The translations under genes and the position numbers were made by a program. Shown here piece by piece: positions 42,429 to 53,003 of a DNA stretch of 64,000 nt. The DNA is from Leptodontidium sp. MPI-SDFR-AT-0119 (taxonomy: Eukaryota; Ascomycota; Leotiomycetes; Helotiales; Leptodontidiaceae): contig JAHLEZ010000001.1 of assembly GCA_020726505.1 (NCBI GenBank), positions 5,518,001 through 5,582,000 of the forward strand. The letters run 5' to 3'. Numbering within the stretch: position 1 is the stretch's first letter; each line of letters starts with the position of its first letter. Below the pieces are notes generated by a model that ran no database searches, was not told where the DNA came from, and saw only the letters and a list, made by a program, of their open reading frames with translations.

Positions 42429-43358
42429 TCATGCAGCTATCTCCTCACTTCGCTCTTGCGTCAACTCGACCTCACCTAGCTTAGCAGCCAACTCCTCTTG
42501 GAGTTTCTTCTGCTCGGCCTCAAACAGGAACTGTGCGTACTTGCTTCTCTTGTTGTGGATACCGCACTCAGTCTTTGCCTGACCCTTCCATCGACCAGCT
42601 CTCTCATCCTCACCCTCCTTCACTGGCTCAGTCGAATGCCAGTCACCGACACTCTTGTATCCCCTATCCAGCAACTTGTTGTATGGAACATTGTTGTTCT
42701 TGATATAGTCGTCAACTTGTTTGAAACTCCAGGCGGCCAGAGGGTTGATCTTGATCAGGCCAGCATCGTCGATCTCGATGATGTCCAACGACTCTCGCTT
42801 AGCACCCTGTGACCGACGACGTCCAGTCAAGACAGCAGCGACAGCAAGATCAGAGTATGCTCTTTGTGCTGGCTCAACCTTTGCAACCCAGTCGTACAGG
42901 TCAGCGTTGGTCTTCCATAACTCCTGTCCATGTCGTGCCTCGAACTCGGCTGCGGTGCTGACACCTTCTGGCTTGTAGACGTGGAGATGTACGTTGGGGT
43001 ACCTGGCCTTTGCCTTCTCAACCAGATCGAGAGTTTCTTGGAAGTGGTAGAGAGTGTCGAGGAAAATGGCGTCGATTGATGGTGCAGAAGGTGTCTCGAT
43101 CTGAAGTTTTGAAAGCATGTCAAGAGTGACAAGACCTGAGACTCCGAAAGCGGTTGTCTGGTATAGATTTGGGAATGTGATCTTGGCCCATCTTAAGATG
43201 TCGATTGGTTCGAGGTTGTTGAGAGTGTTGTTCAGGAATTTGAGGTGTTGTTTTGTGAGGATGATAGCGGCAAGGGAACCAGCCGAAGATGCACCTGAGG
43301 CATAACCAGACTCGAGGTTCGATTGGTTCGAACTAGTTGATTCTCGGTGGACGCCCAT
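42429..43358 (-). CDS. MET16: Phosphoadenylyl-sulfate (PAPS) reductase, 309 aa
   Basis: Reduces PAPS to sulfite with thioredoxin during sulfate assimilation in the cytosol. A single exon starts MGVHRESTSS; the catalytic domain begins near residue 38. Visible motifs: TTAFGVSGLVTLDML (modified P-loop), IFLDTLYHFQETLDL, VLTGRRRSQGAKRESLDIIEID, INPLAAWSFKQVDDYI and the catalytic ECGIH at residues 264-268. The two additional Cys of APS reductases (CC pairs) are absent, which agrees with PAPS specificity. A perfect CYS3/MetR-type palindrome lies 224 bp upstream of the ATG, so sulfur-limitation control is likely. Divergent from KTI12. Confidence 0.95.
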   Translation of the reverse strand: MGVHRESTSSNQSNLESGYASGASSAGSLAAIILTKQHLKFLNNTLNNLEPIDILRWAKITFPNLYQTTAFGVSGLVTLDMLSKLQIETPSAPSIDAIFLDTLYHFQETLDLVEKAKARYPNVHLHVYKPEGVSTAAEFEARHGQELWKTNADLYDWVAKVEPAQRAYSDLAVAAVLTGRRRSQGAKRESLDIIEIDDAGLIKINPLAAWSFKQVDDYIKNNNVPYNKLLDRGYKSVGDWHSTEPVKEGEDERAGRWKGQAKTECGIHNKRSKYAQFLFEAEQKKLQEELAAKLGEVELTQERSEEIAA

Positions 43359-43581
43359 TGTGACTTGATGAAAGTTCTTTCTGGCTCTTGTGACTCGAGT
43401 TGAGATTCGTGTGAAAAGTATGAGTGTGGTGGTAGGTGGTGGTTGTGCAAGAAGAGGAGGGGTGGGAAGTGTGAAGAGAGGGGTTGGTTATGAGGCGGCA
43501 TGGTTATGGCTATTGTCATTCTGATTATCAAACAATCAACAAAATATAGTGGGGATGTCGCAATTTGGGCGATGGTAAAAA

Positions 43582-43591
43582 ATGATGCCAT
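43582..43591. promoter_or_regulatory. CYS3/MetR-type binding site upstream of MET16
   Basis: ATGATGCCAT fits the published Neurospora CYS3 consensus ATGRYRYCAT at all ten positions. It lies 224 bp upstream of the PAPS reductase ATG and about 290 bp upstream of KTI12. CYS3/MetR are bZIP activators of sulfur assimilation genes. Binding is inferred from sequence only. Confidence 0.65.
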
Positions 43592-43883
43592 CGATTCTTC
43601 AATCACGCAATCGTTGACTAGACGGCAGAACAACGAAAACGGCTCGAAGGCAAAATTTGAAAGGATTTGAAAGCAAGGCGGTGAGGGCCAGGATTTTTAG
43701 CTCACTCAACTCAATTCATGGCTGATCTCGTTTTGGCTGATCTCCCGCCCGCTCGGACAGGCGGCTCAATTTGAGTGATGAGCTAGGATGTATGGGGATA
43801 CTTCGGTACACTCCTTCAAAGACCGGTAGAATTATTTTGCTCAGTATTCCATTTCTCAGCCTCTCAGCCTTCCTCCAACAACC

Positions 43884-44892
43884 ATGCCTGTAAGTTCCTT
43901 TGTATTCCTTGATTATAATATCTACATCATGACAAATTCTCACACAATTCCAGCTCATTATTCTCACCGGGTACCCTTCATCAGGGAAAACCTACCGTGC
44001 CACTCAACTGCAAAACTACCTCACAGCACAGATCTCCAATCTCCCAAGCAGCTCGCCCAACTCCTCTCTACGAGTACATCTCATATCCGACCATACCCTC
44101 GCCATCTCTCGTACTGTCTACAACCTCTCTACCAAAACACAACATGAACGCTCCAACAACGCTTCAGAGAAGGATGCGCGGGCTACGATCTATGCAGCTG
44201 TCAAACGCGTGCTGAGTGACAAGGATATAGTCATCTTGGACGGGGCGAATTATATCAAGGGCTGGCGATACCAACTGTACTGCGAGGCAAAAGCAGTGCG
44301 GACTACGCATTGTGTGGTTCATGTAGGGACGGCGGTAGAGAAGGCGAGGAGTGTAAATGAGGAGCGTTCAGCGAAAGTGGAGAGTGAGGTAAAAGAAGAG
44401 GATTTGCCGTACGAGAAAGAGTGTTGGGAAAATCTGGTGTTTAGATACGAGGAGCCGAATGCATTTGCAAGATGGGACAGTCCGCTTTTCACAGTGGTGT
44501 GGGAAGATAAACAGCCGCCTTGCGAAGCTATCTGGGAATCTCTCGTCGGATCTGAGAACGGGAAGAAAGTAGTACGACCAAATCAAGCAACGGTGTTGAA
44601 AGCACCCAGCAGCGAAGACTATCTCTACGAGTTAGATAAGTCTACGCAGACTATCTTGAACAAGATATTAGAATGGGCGAAGGATCATCCTGGAGAGGGT
44701 GGAGGGGAAGTCGATGTCGGAGAAGCGGCCGAGGAACTGATTGTGGAATTACCTGCGAATCCGATTGGTTTGCCTGCTTTGCAGAGGCTGAGGAGACAAT
44801 TCATCTCGTTGAATAGAAGGGATGCTGTGTCGGTGAAAAGGATCAAGGAAAGTTTTGTGGGGTATTTAAATGATGCTTTTGAATCTCCATAG
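43884..44892 (+). CDS. KTI12: KTI12, Elongator-associated tRNA-modification ATPase, 314 aa
   Basis: The first coding exon is just ATGCCT (43884-43889), spliced by GTAAGT...CCAG to exon 2 (43954-44892), giving the family start MPLIILTGYPSSGKTYRA, with the P-loop GYPSSGKT. DIVILDGANYIKGWRYQLYCEAK and VVHVGTAVEKARSVNE follow. Kti12 is a PSTK-like P-loop ATPase that binds tRNA and Elongator and is needed for wobble-uridine (mcm5/ncm5) modification. The C-terminal part PIGLPALQRLRRQFISLNR corresponds to the tRNA-binding domain. It converges with the hydrolase at 45010. Confidence 0.95.
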
Positions 44893-45009
44893 GTTGCATA
44901 TTGGAGCATTAATTGGAGTTATGGAATGGAAGATACCCTGGCGTCTAGATTTTCTAGGTGGAAGAATAAAAGCTTGCTTTGTTTACTTTTACTTTCGCTA
45001 ATTCCGAGT

Positions 45010-45975
45010 CTATGGCTCTTTAATCCACTCAACCACATCCTCACCCCACTGCTCCCCCTTATTATCACCGCTCATCAGCGCCAGCGGGGGACTAATATGA
45101 TTATGTCCTTCCAGAACCTTGAACACCAACCCCTCTTCCCCAAAAGCCTCTTTCCAAATCTTCACAAAATCCTTCACAGGACCCGCAATCTCATCCTCTG
45201 GATCAAACTCCCCAACGCTCACAAACATCTTCTCAGGAATCCCCAACTCTTTCTTCCCCTTCCCACTCTTCCTCACACTCTCCAACAGCCCACAAACGCA
45301 CTTCCTCTTAACATCCTCCTCATCACCATAATACGTCTCCAAAACCTCTTTCCGACTCTCATCCGCATCCTCAAAATGGCACGGGACAGCTAAATCAACA
45401 ACGCCTTTCAACACCACACCCTTCCCACTCCCAACAGTATACCTCCCCCTCGCCTCCGCAAACTCCTCTGCAAGCAAGAACGTCGAGACATGAATCCCAC
45501 CGGCCGAATTCCCCATCAAATACACCTCCCTCTCCCCCTCCATAAACCCATCCACCCACTCCAAAACAGCAGCTACATCCTCCCCACCACTAGGGAACAC
45601 CGCACCCTCTCCCCCGCCCTCGAAGTCCACGCGCCTATAATTAGGCACCAGGGTCGTGATACCCCTATGCGCAAAGAAGGCGCCTAGATTAGCGTAGACC
45701 AGCCCGCCTCCTCCCACGGGGACGTTCTTATCGCCTCTGATCAGGCCGCCGCCGTAGAAGAAGATCAAGATCGGGGTGGAGAGCGAGTCGGTTGGGGAGC
45801 GGTAGATGTCGAGTTCGTGGCGGGCGTGAGTGCCGTAGGTGTGTGTTATGACGGGGATGGATTTGATGGAGTCCTGGGAGGCGAGGAGGAGGGGAGTGAA
45901 GATCTTGAATGTGGGTGCCAGCACGGCGGATATGGAGGGTCCGGATTGGAGGTGGAGGGTGTGGATTTGGTCCAT
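45010..45975 (-). CDS. Alpha/beta-hydrolase fold esterase-like protein, 321 aa
   Basis: Single exon. The oxyanion motif HGGG is replaced by FYGGGLIRGDK. The nucleophile elbow is GNSAGGIH, and the acid and His are likely in GEFDPEDEI and EGHNHISPP. This layout fits the hormone-sensitive-lipase-like/carboxylesterase group (fungal kynurenine formamidase-like and acetyl-hydrolase-like enzymes). There is no signal peptide, so it is probably cytosolic. The 5' half of the gene is rich in Gly codons (VPVGGGGLVYANLG), the 3' half in Lys/Glu. The substrate is unknown. Confidence 0.83.
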   Translation of the reverse strand: MDQIHTLHLQSGPSISAVLAPTFKIFTPLLLASQDSIKSIPVITHTYGTHARHELDIYRSPTDSLSTPILIFFYGGGLIRGDKNVPVGGGGLVYANLGAFFAHRGITTLVPNYRRVDFEGGGEGAVFPSGGEDVAAVLEWVDGFMEGEREVYLMGNSAGGIHVSTFLLAEEFAEARGRYTVGSGKGVVLKGVVDLAVPCHFEDADESRKEVLETYYGDEEDVKRKCVCGLLESVRKSGKGKKELGIPEKMFVSVGEFDPEDEIAGPVKDFVKIWKEAFGEEGLVFKVLEGHNHISPPLALMSGDNKGEQWGEDVVEWIKEP

Positions 45976-46781
45976 TTTGTCCGGTTCGGTTTCCCTTCCT
46001 TTTATTTCTTTGGGTTCGGGAGGTTGGAGATTATTGGTTTGGGGTTAATGCAGTATTTTGAGATTGTTTGGGGATTGAAGGAGTCGTTGATATATAAATT
46101 ACGTGAGGAAGAAAGAGGTTAAATGGAATACAAAGAGAAGGAAACTCTCACAATAAGCCGATGACACCTCCCGGAATACGATACCTTCATAGGTTCGTCA
46201 CATTGTGGCCTTCAAGGATTGGGCAGAAAAAGTACCGAATGTTCTACCGCGAGGTCCCGTTAATTCCAGCCGATGTCTAAAAGCTACGGGGTGAACCGTA
46301 TTTACTATCCGTCCACCCGTCCACTTGGAGCCCCTCGCTCGCTAAATCCGAGGCGGGGGCGGGGTAGCTTCGCTTAATACAATTGTGAATTTTCACAACT
46401 CAAGACATAAATAAAGGGGATGGAGATATTTTGAGTGGTCTTGTATTCGTCTCTTGGTTTTGATAAACTCCACAACACCTTCAGCAACACTCCAGCAACA
46501 CCGTCGAGCAAACAGCTTCCTCAATAACCACCCCCGCCACGCCGCGCCACGTCCAGCACATGCTGAGAGCTCCCATGAGCTCCTTTCGAGCAAATGCAAA
46601 ACAGAAGCAGCCTCTGATATCCATCCACTCCGACAAAAGAAATGAAATAGGCAAGTACGCCACGCTATGCAACATTATAACAGCCAGAAAAAAAGAAAAT
46701 CGAAAAGGTATCGTGGCCGTATACAAACATAACATCCTGCAGTTGCAAAACGATACATCAGATCCAAGTATTTGCTCTCCA
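45976..46781. other. About 800 bp intergenic, nothing recognised
   Basis: Upstream of the hydrolase and downstream of the FHA gene. A short plus-strand frame (46560-46850) is the antisense shadow of the FHA gene end and its 3' flank. Confidence 0.4.
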
Positions 46782-48376
46782 TTATGGAGTCCTTGGCTTT
46801 TTCCAATAGTATTGCTAGGTCAAGTCAGTAAGAATTCAGAAGCTTCGTAATTTCAAAATCGACGACATACCTTGTGCTGTTTCCGACAGTTTCTCAAACT
46901 TGGTTTCCGCAGTCCGTCGACAACTGCAGCTCTTCTCTGCTCGTCGGTATCCTCATCTGGGATGTAATAGTACTCGCTTTCAAGAGCCTTTCCTGCAGCA
47001 TCCTTCCCTTCCCGGTGGATCTCTCCTATGCAGGCAGCCGCATTCAACATTTTGCGCAAGTCATCTTTGCTAAGACCTCTATTCTCCGTGTATGTTGAGC
47101 TGGCACCTTTCAATTCGGCGGGCAAGTGGTTTAAGATGACTGAAAGTGGTGTTGAGGACAAACGTGAAAAGGCAAGTTGATTCACAACATGATTGACGAC
47201 GGGGACTGCATCTGCCTCGTTTGTTGACTCGGAGCTCGATCTGGCTTTGGGGGATGATGAAAAGTCACGTCCTCGAGCAATTTCTGGAGAGCCAACAGCT
47301 GTGAAGGACGCCATACGAGCGGATATATCGGCACCATGAGGACCAAAGGAATGCACGATTGGGTCATTCTCCTCATCAGGATCATCTTCAGGTTCACTGA
47401 GATCACTCGACTGACTCTCGACAGCGAAGGAAGTGGCAGGCTGGGTCGAGACAAAAGATTCTCCCTCCGCAATCTCAGGGCTTTCTTCTGGCGAAGGTGC
47501 ATCCTCGTATACTTTGACCACACCCGGTTCTACGCTGTCAGAGAAGAGGTCGGCCAAATTAGTTGAGGATATGGAAGGTCCAGCAGGAGTTGGCGAAACT
47601 GGAGATTCAAGACGCTGTCCACGACGAAGAGGACTTGACGCGATCATCTGTCCACGGGCACTGACAGCAGAAGCACGACCTCGCGGCGAATTCTCATCAT
47701 CCCAAGAAGATTCCGTCTGAGCTCCAACCGAATTGTTACGCTCCCTTCCTGGCCAGGCGATCAACACTCGGGCATCCTGTACATCCAACATGATCTCTGC
47801 AAACTCGGTTTCCGATGTAAAAGTGTCGTCCCTTGCCAGTTCCCATGTCCGACCTTGACAATGTAACTTTATTCCATTCCATCCTTTGCACTTTATCTCC
47901 ACCTTGTTCGGTTCGAGGGGAACAGACGCGGCGATGTAACGAGCCTCGACGTGAACGCGAGAAATCAGTCGATTTGCGGATAGCTGGTAGTGTGACGAAT
48001 TGCTTGATCTTCCCATCCGTAGAACTTCTCCATTCTCTGGTAGTATAACTGAGGGGACCGCTGAGAGAGGAGCCCGCTCAGAGACGGAGGATTGTGTGCG
48101 TTGAAGGCCTGGTCTTGCATGAACTCGCGGTGGTGACGAGGAAAGAATACCAGTTGTAGAGGTAGGAATTGGCGTAGGGTATTTCGAGTAAGCGTGTTCG
48201 CGTCCAGAGGGCGGCGATCGAGCCTGTCTCTTGGAGGGTCGGGGGAAACCAGGCGACGAGGAGAACGGCTCGAACGCGGGCAGCAATGAAGGAGCTGGAC
48301 GCTTCACGCCTGCTGTTGAAGGTAAACTTGGCTGGGCATTTATCTTGCTGGGAGACGAATCCATCATGACAGACAT
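46782..48376 (-). CDS. FHA-domain protein, TOS4/PLM2-like, 512 aa
   Basis: Exon 1 (48376-46871) ends KQHK, and a 56 bp intron leads to a 33-base last exon (46814-46782) encoding QYYWKKPRTP and the stop. The FHA domain occupies about residues 105-215: GEVLRMGRSS, the phosphothreonine-binding NRLISRVHVEA and WNGIKLHCQGRTWEL. Flanks are Ser/Pro-rich and disordered with acidic stretches. The C-terminal helical block (RLSSTPLSVILNHLPAEL, SKDDLRKMLNAAACIGEI) resembles the conserved tail of fungal Tos4-like chromatin proteins. In yeasts TOS4/PLM2 are G1/S-expressed. Five ACGCG cores upstream fit that pattern. Confidence 0.75.
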
Positions 48377-48977
48377 CTACCACCACAGTCCGCGAGAATT
48401 GCAGACTTTTCGACCTGCAGCAAGAAAGAGCGCGTTCCACGCGACTGAATCCACTTCTGATATTGGGCCAATTGAGGAGAATGTGAGGGTATTCGGATCC
48501 AAAAACACGTCGAGTCTTTTTTCTTGAAAGTGAAGGAGAGAGAGAAGGTGGAGTTTTAAAGGTCAGAAATGAGGTCGAGCTGTGTTCAGTTTGGGAAGGC
48601 TGGGTGATGGGTCGAGGAAGGCGCGTTCTGATTGCTTGGCACCAGACGCGCCTTCCGCTAAAGTCGCGGGCAGGCTCAGGCACTTTACAGGGCAGTCGCG
48701 AGATGTTTGATCCAGTTCGGGTTTCTAATTCCACCCAGACTGATCCACCGGGGATAATTGCATGCATGGAACTGAGATGTGCACGCGTAGCTGTTCATAT
48801 CTGAATTTTACAATTGTGCATACTTTGCACACAAGGAAACTTTTCCTTCAGTGACATTTCTTTTCAACAATCAACATCAATTTCAGGATCTCATGCGCTG
48901 CTCTCATGATCATAACTTCTAATTGCTCTGCCATCTAATTCCCCAAGTCTAGAAATTCAGAGTCGTACTCAGGACTC
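48377..48977. promoter_or_regulatory. Upstream region of the FHA gene with five MCB-like ACGCG cores
   Basis: ACGCG (either strand) occurs at 48430-48435, 48439-48444, 48621-48626, 48646-48651 and as the full palindrome ACGCGT at 48783-48788. ACGCGT is the MluI cell-cycle box bound by MBF-type (Swi6/Mbp1) complexes. Function inferred. Confidence 0.5.
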
Positions 48978-50053
48978 TCATCCCCTCAAATCACTCAACT
49001 TCTCTACATAATAAGCTGGGACCACAGGAGCTCCTTCAGCCTCCCATTCCTCCTTCTTGCTAACCCCAGTCAAGACCGCCAGAGTTCCACCAAGCTTCCC
49101 CTCAATTCCAAACCTGATGTCGGTATCCAACCTGTCTCCAACCATACACGCCTTCTTGCGATCGAATTGGAACTTTCCCTCTATCGAATCCATCATTGCC
49201 TGACTTGGCTTCCCCAACGCGATAGGATGCTGTCCCGTCATATTGATCAGCGGTATCGATATCGATCCTGCACCAGGGAAGAAGGTATGACTATTGGGAA
49301 GCGTGCTATCAAGATTGGTAGCTAAAAACACAGCTCCTCGTCTGAGATAATGGTATCCAAGGGACAACTTCAGGTAATTGACGTGGAAATCCAGACCTGC
49401 CAGCACAATTCCGACATTATCATCCAGCATCGATCCGTCCGCAATGCCCGTGTAGTCCTCTGGTGTGAAATCGCGCCTCAATGCAGGATCTGTGCCTCCA
49501 ATGAACTCGATACCCTCGGACCTAAGTTCCGTCTCGATACCACTCTCGCCAAGGACGTAGACTTTGTTCTTCGGCCCTGGCAGTTTGAGGATGCGCGAGA
49601 TGTAGATGGCGGAGGAGTAGGCGGACGCGAAGATTTCTTCCACGTTGCTGGGTATGCCCATTGAGGTGAGCTTCTTCTGGTAGTCGGCGCGAGATTTCGT
49701 GGAGTTGTTGGTGACGAAGACAACTTTCTTGCCTGGGGGGGGATGTCAATTGGGATTCGGAATGGAGGGGTAGTGGGGTAAACATACCTCTTGATCTCAA
49801 CATCTCCAATGTCTCAACCGTTCCTGGGAACAGATGCTCGCCGGACCATAGGACTCCTGGAGAGGGTCAGTGGGTATTTATGTTGTGGAAAGCGTATAAC
49901 ATACCATCACAATCGAGCAGGAAAATCTGGGCTGGAAGTCAGTGAGTGCTGCCAAAGCTGGAATGTTCGGATTGGTTGACCCACGTCGAATTTATCGATA
50001 AACTCATTGATGGCAGCTGAGTCTCCGGAGAGATGTTTGGAAGTAGATGACAT
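48978..50053 (-). CDS. PHO13: PHO13-type HAD phosphatase (p-nitrophenylphosphatase / phosphoglycolate phosphatase), 304 aa
   Basis: Four exons: 50053-49985, 49926-49905 (22 bases), 49856-49788 and 49732-48978, joined in phase. HAD motifs: FLLDCDGVLWSG (nucleophile Asp and acid Asp), VVFVTNNSTKSR (motif II), the cap with AGLDFHVNYLKL, HPIALGKPSQ (Lys, motif III) and CMVGDRLDTDI (motif IV). Yeast Pho13 and human PGP are metabolite-repair phosphatases acting on 2-phosphoglycolate and related toxic side products. It is cytosolic. The first intron uses a GTGGGT donor. Confidence 0.93.
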
Positions 50054-50955
50054 CTTGCGTTGATTGTACAATCTGTATCTATCGTCCCAGAGAAAACAAT
50101 CAGTGGTTGACAGGAACGAGCGAGCATCTTCAAAGATTTTGGCGGGCCACTTGCATCCCGTTCCGTCATTGTGCCCCGCCCCCACTCTAAACCACCCCGA
50201 TTTCACTAGGTACTTAGTGACAATAAATGCATCATTGACACAGCTCTTGTCAGTTTCTTGATTGGAAATCTTACCACTTTGTAATGGAATCTCTTGATTC
50301 AGAACAGTTGGAGGATAAATCTAGTGAGAGAGAATACGAATTCAACAAGATGTAATTCATGCTAACGCCAGAAATAGCAATTCGTCTCGTCGAATTTGCC
50401 GTTCAGCACTTCGTTAGCGGTAGGTGAGTGTCAGTGAGACAACCTAGATCAGGGAAAGCCAATAGCGGATATAGTTTTATTTTGACTAGAAGAGACGTAG
50501 GCTTGGAACACTAGTCAATTATTGACTGGGACCTAAGGCCCTTGCCACTTATCCTTTCTGCTTGCACTATCCGAGGCTCTCTTGTGATGTTCTTCTATCT
50601 ATTCATGCTCAGTATTCTCCACACCTTTTGCGTATTGACGTCCTTCCCTCTCGGTCTTTTATTGATTCCTGCTCAGCAGACCTACGAGTTATTATGGACT
50701 CGAAAGGACAATCCACAGAAACAATCCAGCATTGCGAACATAGGAAAGCCAAGGTTAGATTTTTATTGCAACCATTCGCATCCATTCAAGACACTAAATT
50801 CAAAGCTGCAGTCATTTCCAACTATCCCCATTTTCTCTAAACCAAAAAGCAAAACCACCTTGTTGCACTTCTTACGAACCAGGGAACCAAACTGACTCTA
50901 CCTTCCAAGAAGCCCAAGAAGTTCAAACTTCTGAGTCTTCATGAGTACATACCAC
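50054..50955. other. About 900 bp intergenic, nothing supported
   Basis: Between the PHO13 start and the 3' end of the secreted protein; small frames only. Confidence 0.45.
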
Positions 50956-51848
50956 TTAATCTCCAATAGAGTAAGGGACAGAGCTCTTATTAACCAGCTT
51001 TCCCTTAGTCTTCAACGTGTCAGACAGACCCGTCATATGAACCTCATGGAAACCGGTGAAATCTACCAGGCATTCGTCAGAAAACACACCCGCACAATAG
51101 CTATGGAAGTTTGGAACATACCAAAAGGATTCCCAGCCACACATCGATAAACACCCCATTTCATCCAGCTGACATGGTCTGCAACCTGCTGGACGTGCAT
51201 AGTTACCCAGTAGCCACCAAAGATACCACCTCCTTGAGCGGCCGGTACAACGAGGGGAACTTCAGATGGTCAGAAATGTCTGTCAATGAGTGTCCTGGCA
51301 CAGAGTCTTGCTTACCAGTAGACAGGTTAAATTGCTGCTCAAAACCTCCATCTCTAGTCTCATAGTACACGTTGAGCTATACTCGTCAGTTCCTTCTGTA
51401 ATCAGCCACCGGAGTATTGAGTGAACGTACAGGCTCAGTAAGTTGGTAAGTGCTGTTGTTGTACGTGACATCCAGAGTTCTGATACTGCCGACTTTGTTC
51501 GGCTTACCCTCTTTCTTGACAAGTTTAAGGCCGAGATAATCAGTTGTGTAGACTACAGCACAAGATGTGTCAGCAAATTCTCTCTCGCCGTCCACAAGAT
51601 GGAAAATGGAACAAAAAAGTTACGAAATAACACGTACAATCATGAGCGATATCATAGATATCCGACGCAGCAGCGCCAATGTACCCAAAAGTCGTTGAGT
51701 TGGCGAAGGATGTCCCGGCCGGGCATTTGCAGGGCGAGATCGAATCGTTACCGCATGGCTTCTTGGATGCGCGTTCTTGGACGTGGAGAGCGAATACGCT
51801 GGATACCGTGGCCAGAATGGCGAGTTGGTTTTTGAGTGTGATGAGCAT
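50956..51848 (-). CDS. Secreted protein of unknown function, 212 aa, five exons
   Basis: Exons 51848-51638, 51552-51431, 51376-51316, 51259-51122 and 51062-50956; all four introns are 54-85 bp with in-phase joins. The N-terminus MLITLKNQLAILATVSSVFA is a signal peptide. A Cys cluster follows (KPCGNDSISPCKCPAGTSFA), then two sequons (FANSTTFGY, YNNSTYQL), and a compact beta-rich domain (GSIRTLDVTYNN, NVYYETRDGGFEQQFNL, GGIFGGYWVTMHV, WMKWGVYRCVAG) ending FHEVHMTGL. There is no GPI signal or catalytic motif. It resembles fungal secreted proteins that I cannot name; a role in host or substrate interaction is only a guess. The introns are confident because each restores the frame exactly. Confidence 0.78.
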
Positions 51849-53003
51849 ATTGAGAACTTTGCGAAATTATTCGAGGATGATGAGAAGACAAGAGAATGAT
51901 TATTGATGAGAATGAACCGAACGGGTATGCAGCGCTGCTCTTATATATCCTGCTGGTCAAGTCTAGATCTCAACAACGTACCAATTTGCTCTGCGGCTGC
52001 TTGCTATTTTTGATTTTCTGTTACTTTGTATACACAGCTGGGGAGATATCCGTTCATCGGCACGTGTGTACCATTCAGTACAGCACTCGTATTTGGGATA
52101 TGAGTCTCACGAGTGTCACGCAAGCCCGATGTACAACTTCACCCAACTTGTGGATATTCTCAGCTTGGATCGAGATTCAAGAGCTGGGCTCATGTACATC
52201 TTGGGTGGAAGCTGGATCTCGGGATTTGGTATGCTCTTGCCTCGGTCCCAAAATTCTCATCTAAAGCAGCTGAAGTGGCTGGCTTAACCGTTGACTGACA
52301 TCCATTCCATTTTCCACTTCAGCTCAGAAAAACGGTGAACGGTATGCAGTACCTGTGGAACACATATTGTGGAATAGTGGACGCTGGGCTTGCATTAGTA
52401 GCATCATGGTTCCTGTGGTTGTGTACCGTATAGGTGGCACAAGATATTCCACCATGTCCACATCGAGACGAGGTTCATATTCTCCTCGGAGGAAACAGAT
52501 GCAAAAGTTCCCTGGAACGAACTCTACTTTCTATTCGCTACGTAGCGAGCAACATTAAGGCTGTCCACTCTAGACGAGGAAAATGGGGTCAACAAACATC
52601 CACACGTGACCCTTCGCGATTCCTAGGTATCTCATTCGCACCCATATCCAGCTCACACCAGACCATTAGGCAAACTTTGGTTCAGACTATACACCTCCTT
52701 AGACTCGTTGTCTTTCGCGCATTGATTTCTCGCGGCTCTAGCCCTTCCATAGATGTGATCCAGAGAGGTTTGCCCGCTCAAAACTTGCCAGGCTGGCTTA
52801 CTCGCCACAGAAAGTTGGCTAGACGGAAACATTCTCCGTTCATAATCAATTTGCAGTTGTCATATGTGTCGTTGATTTACGCAACATTGACTGATTCGAA
52901 GCGGACCTGTAGAAGATCAAGTGGATGGTAAATGTGTCCTGGGGCGACGAGGGCGTAATGGATCTGTATCATATTTATCTCCGTGTCTCAATTGTGTATC
53001 TCT
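51849..53003. other. 1.15 kb intergenic, nothing supported
   Basis: Contains a 165-codon plus-strand frame (52434-52931) without domain, compositional or splice support; otherwise empty. Confidence 0.45.

Noticed and set aside
52434..52931. 165-codon plus-strand frame
   Set aside because: Arg/Ser-rich without domain or start context; length alone is not enough.
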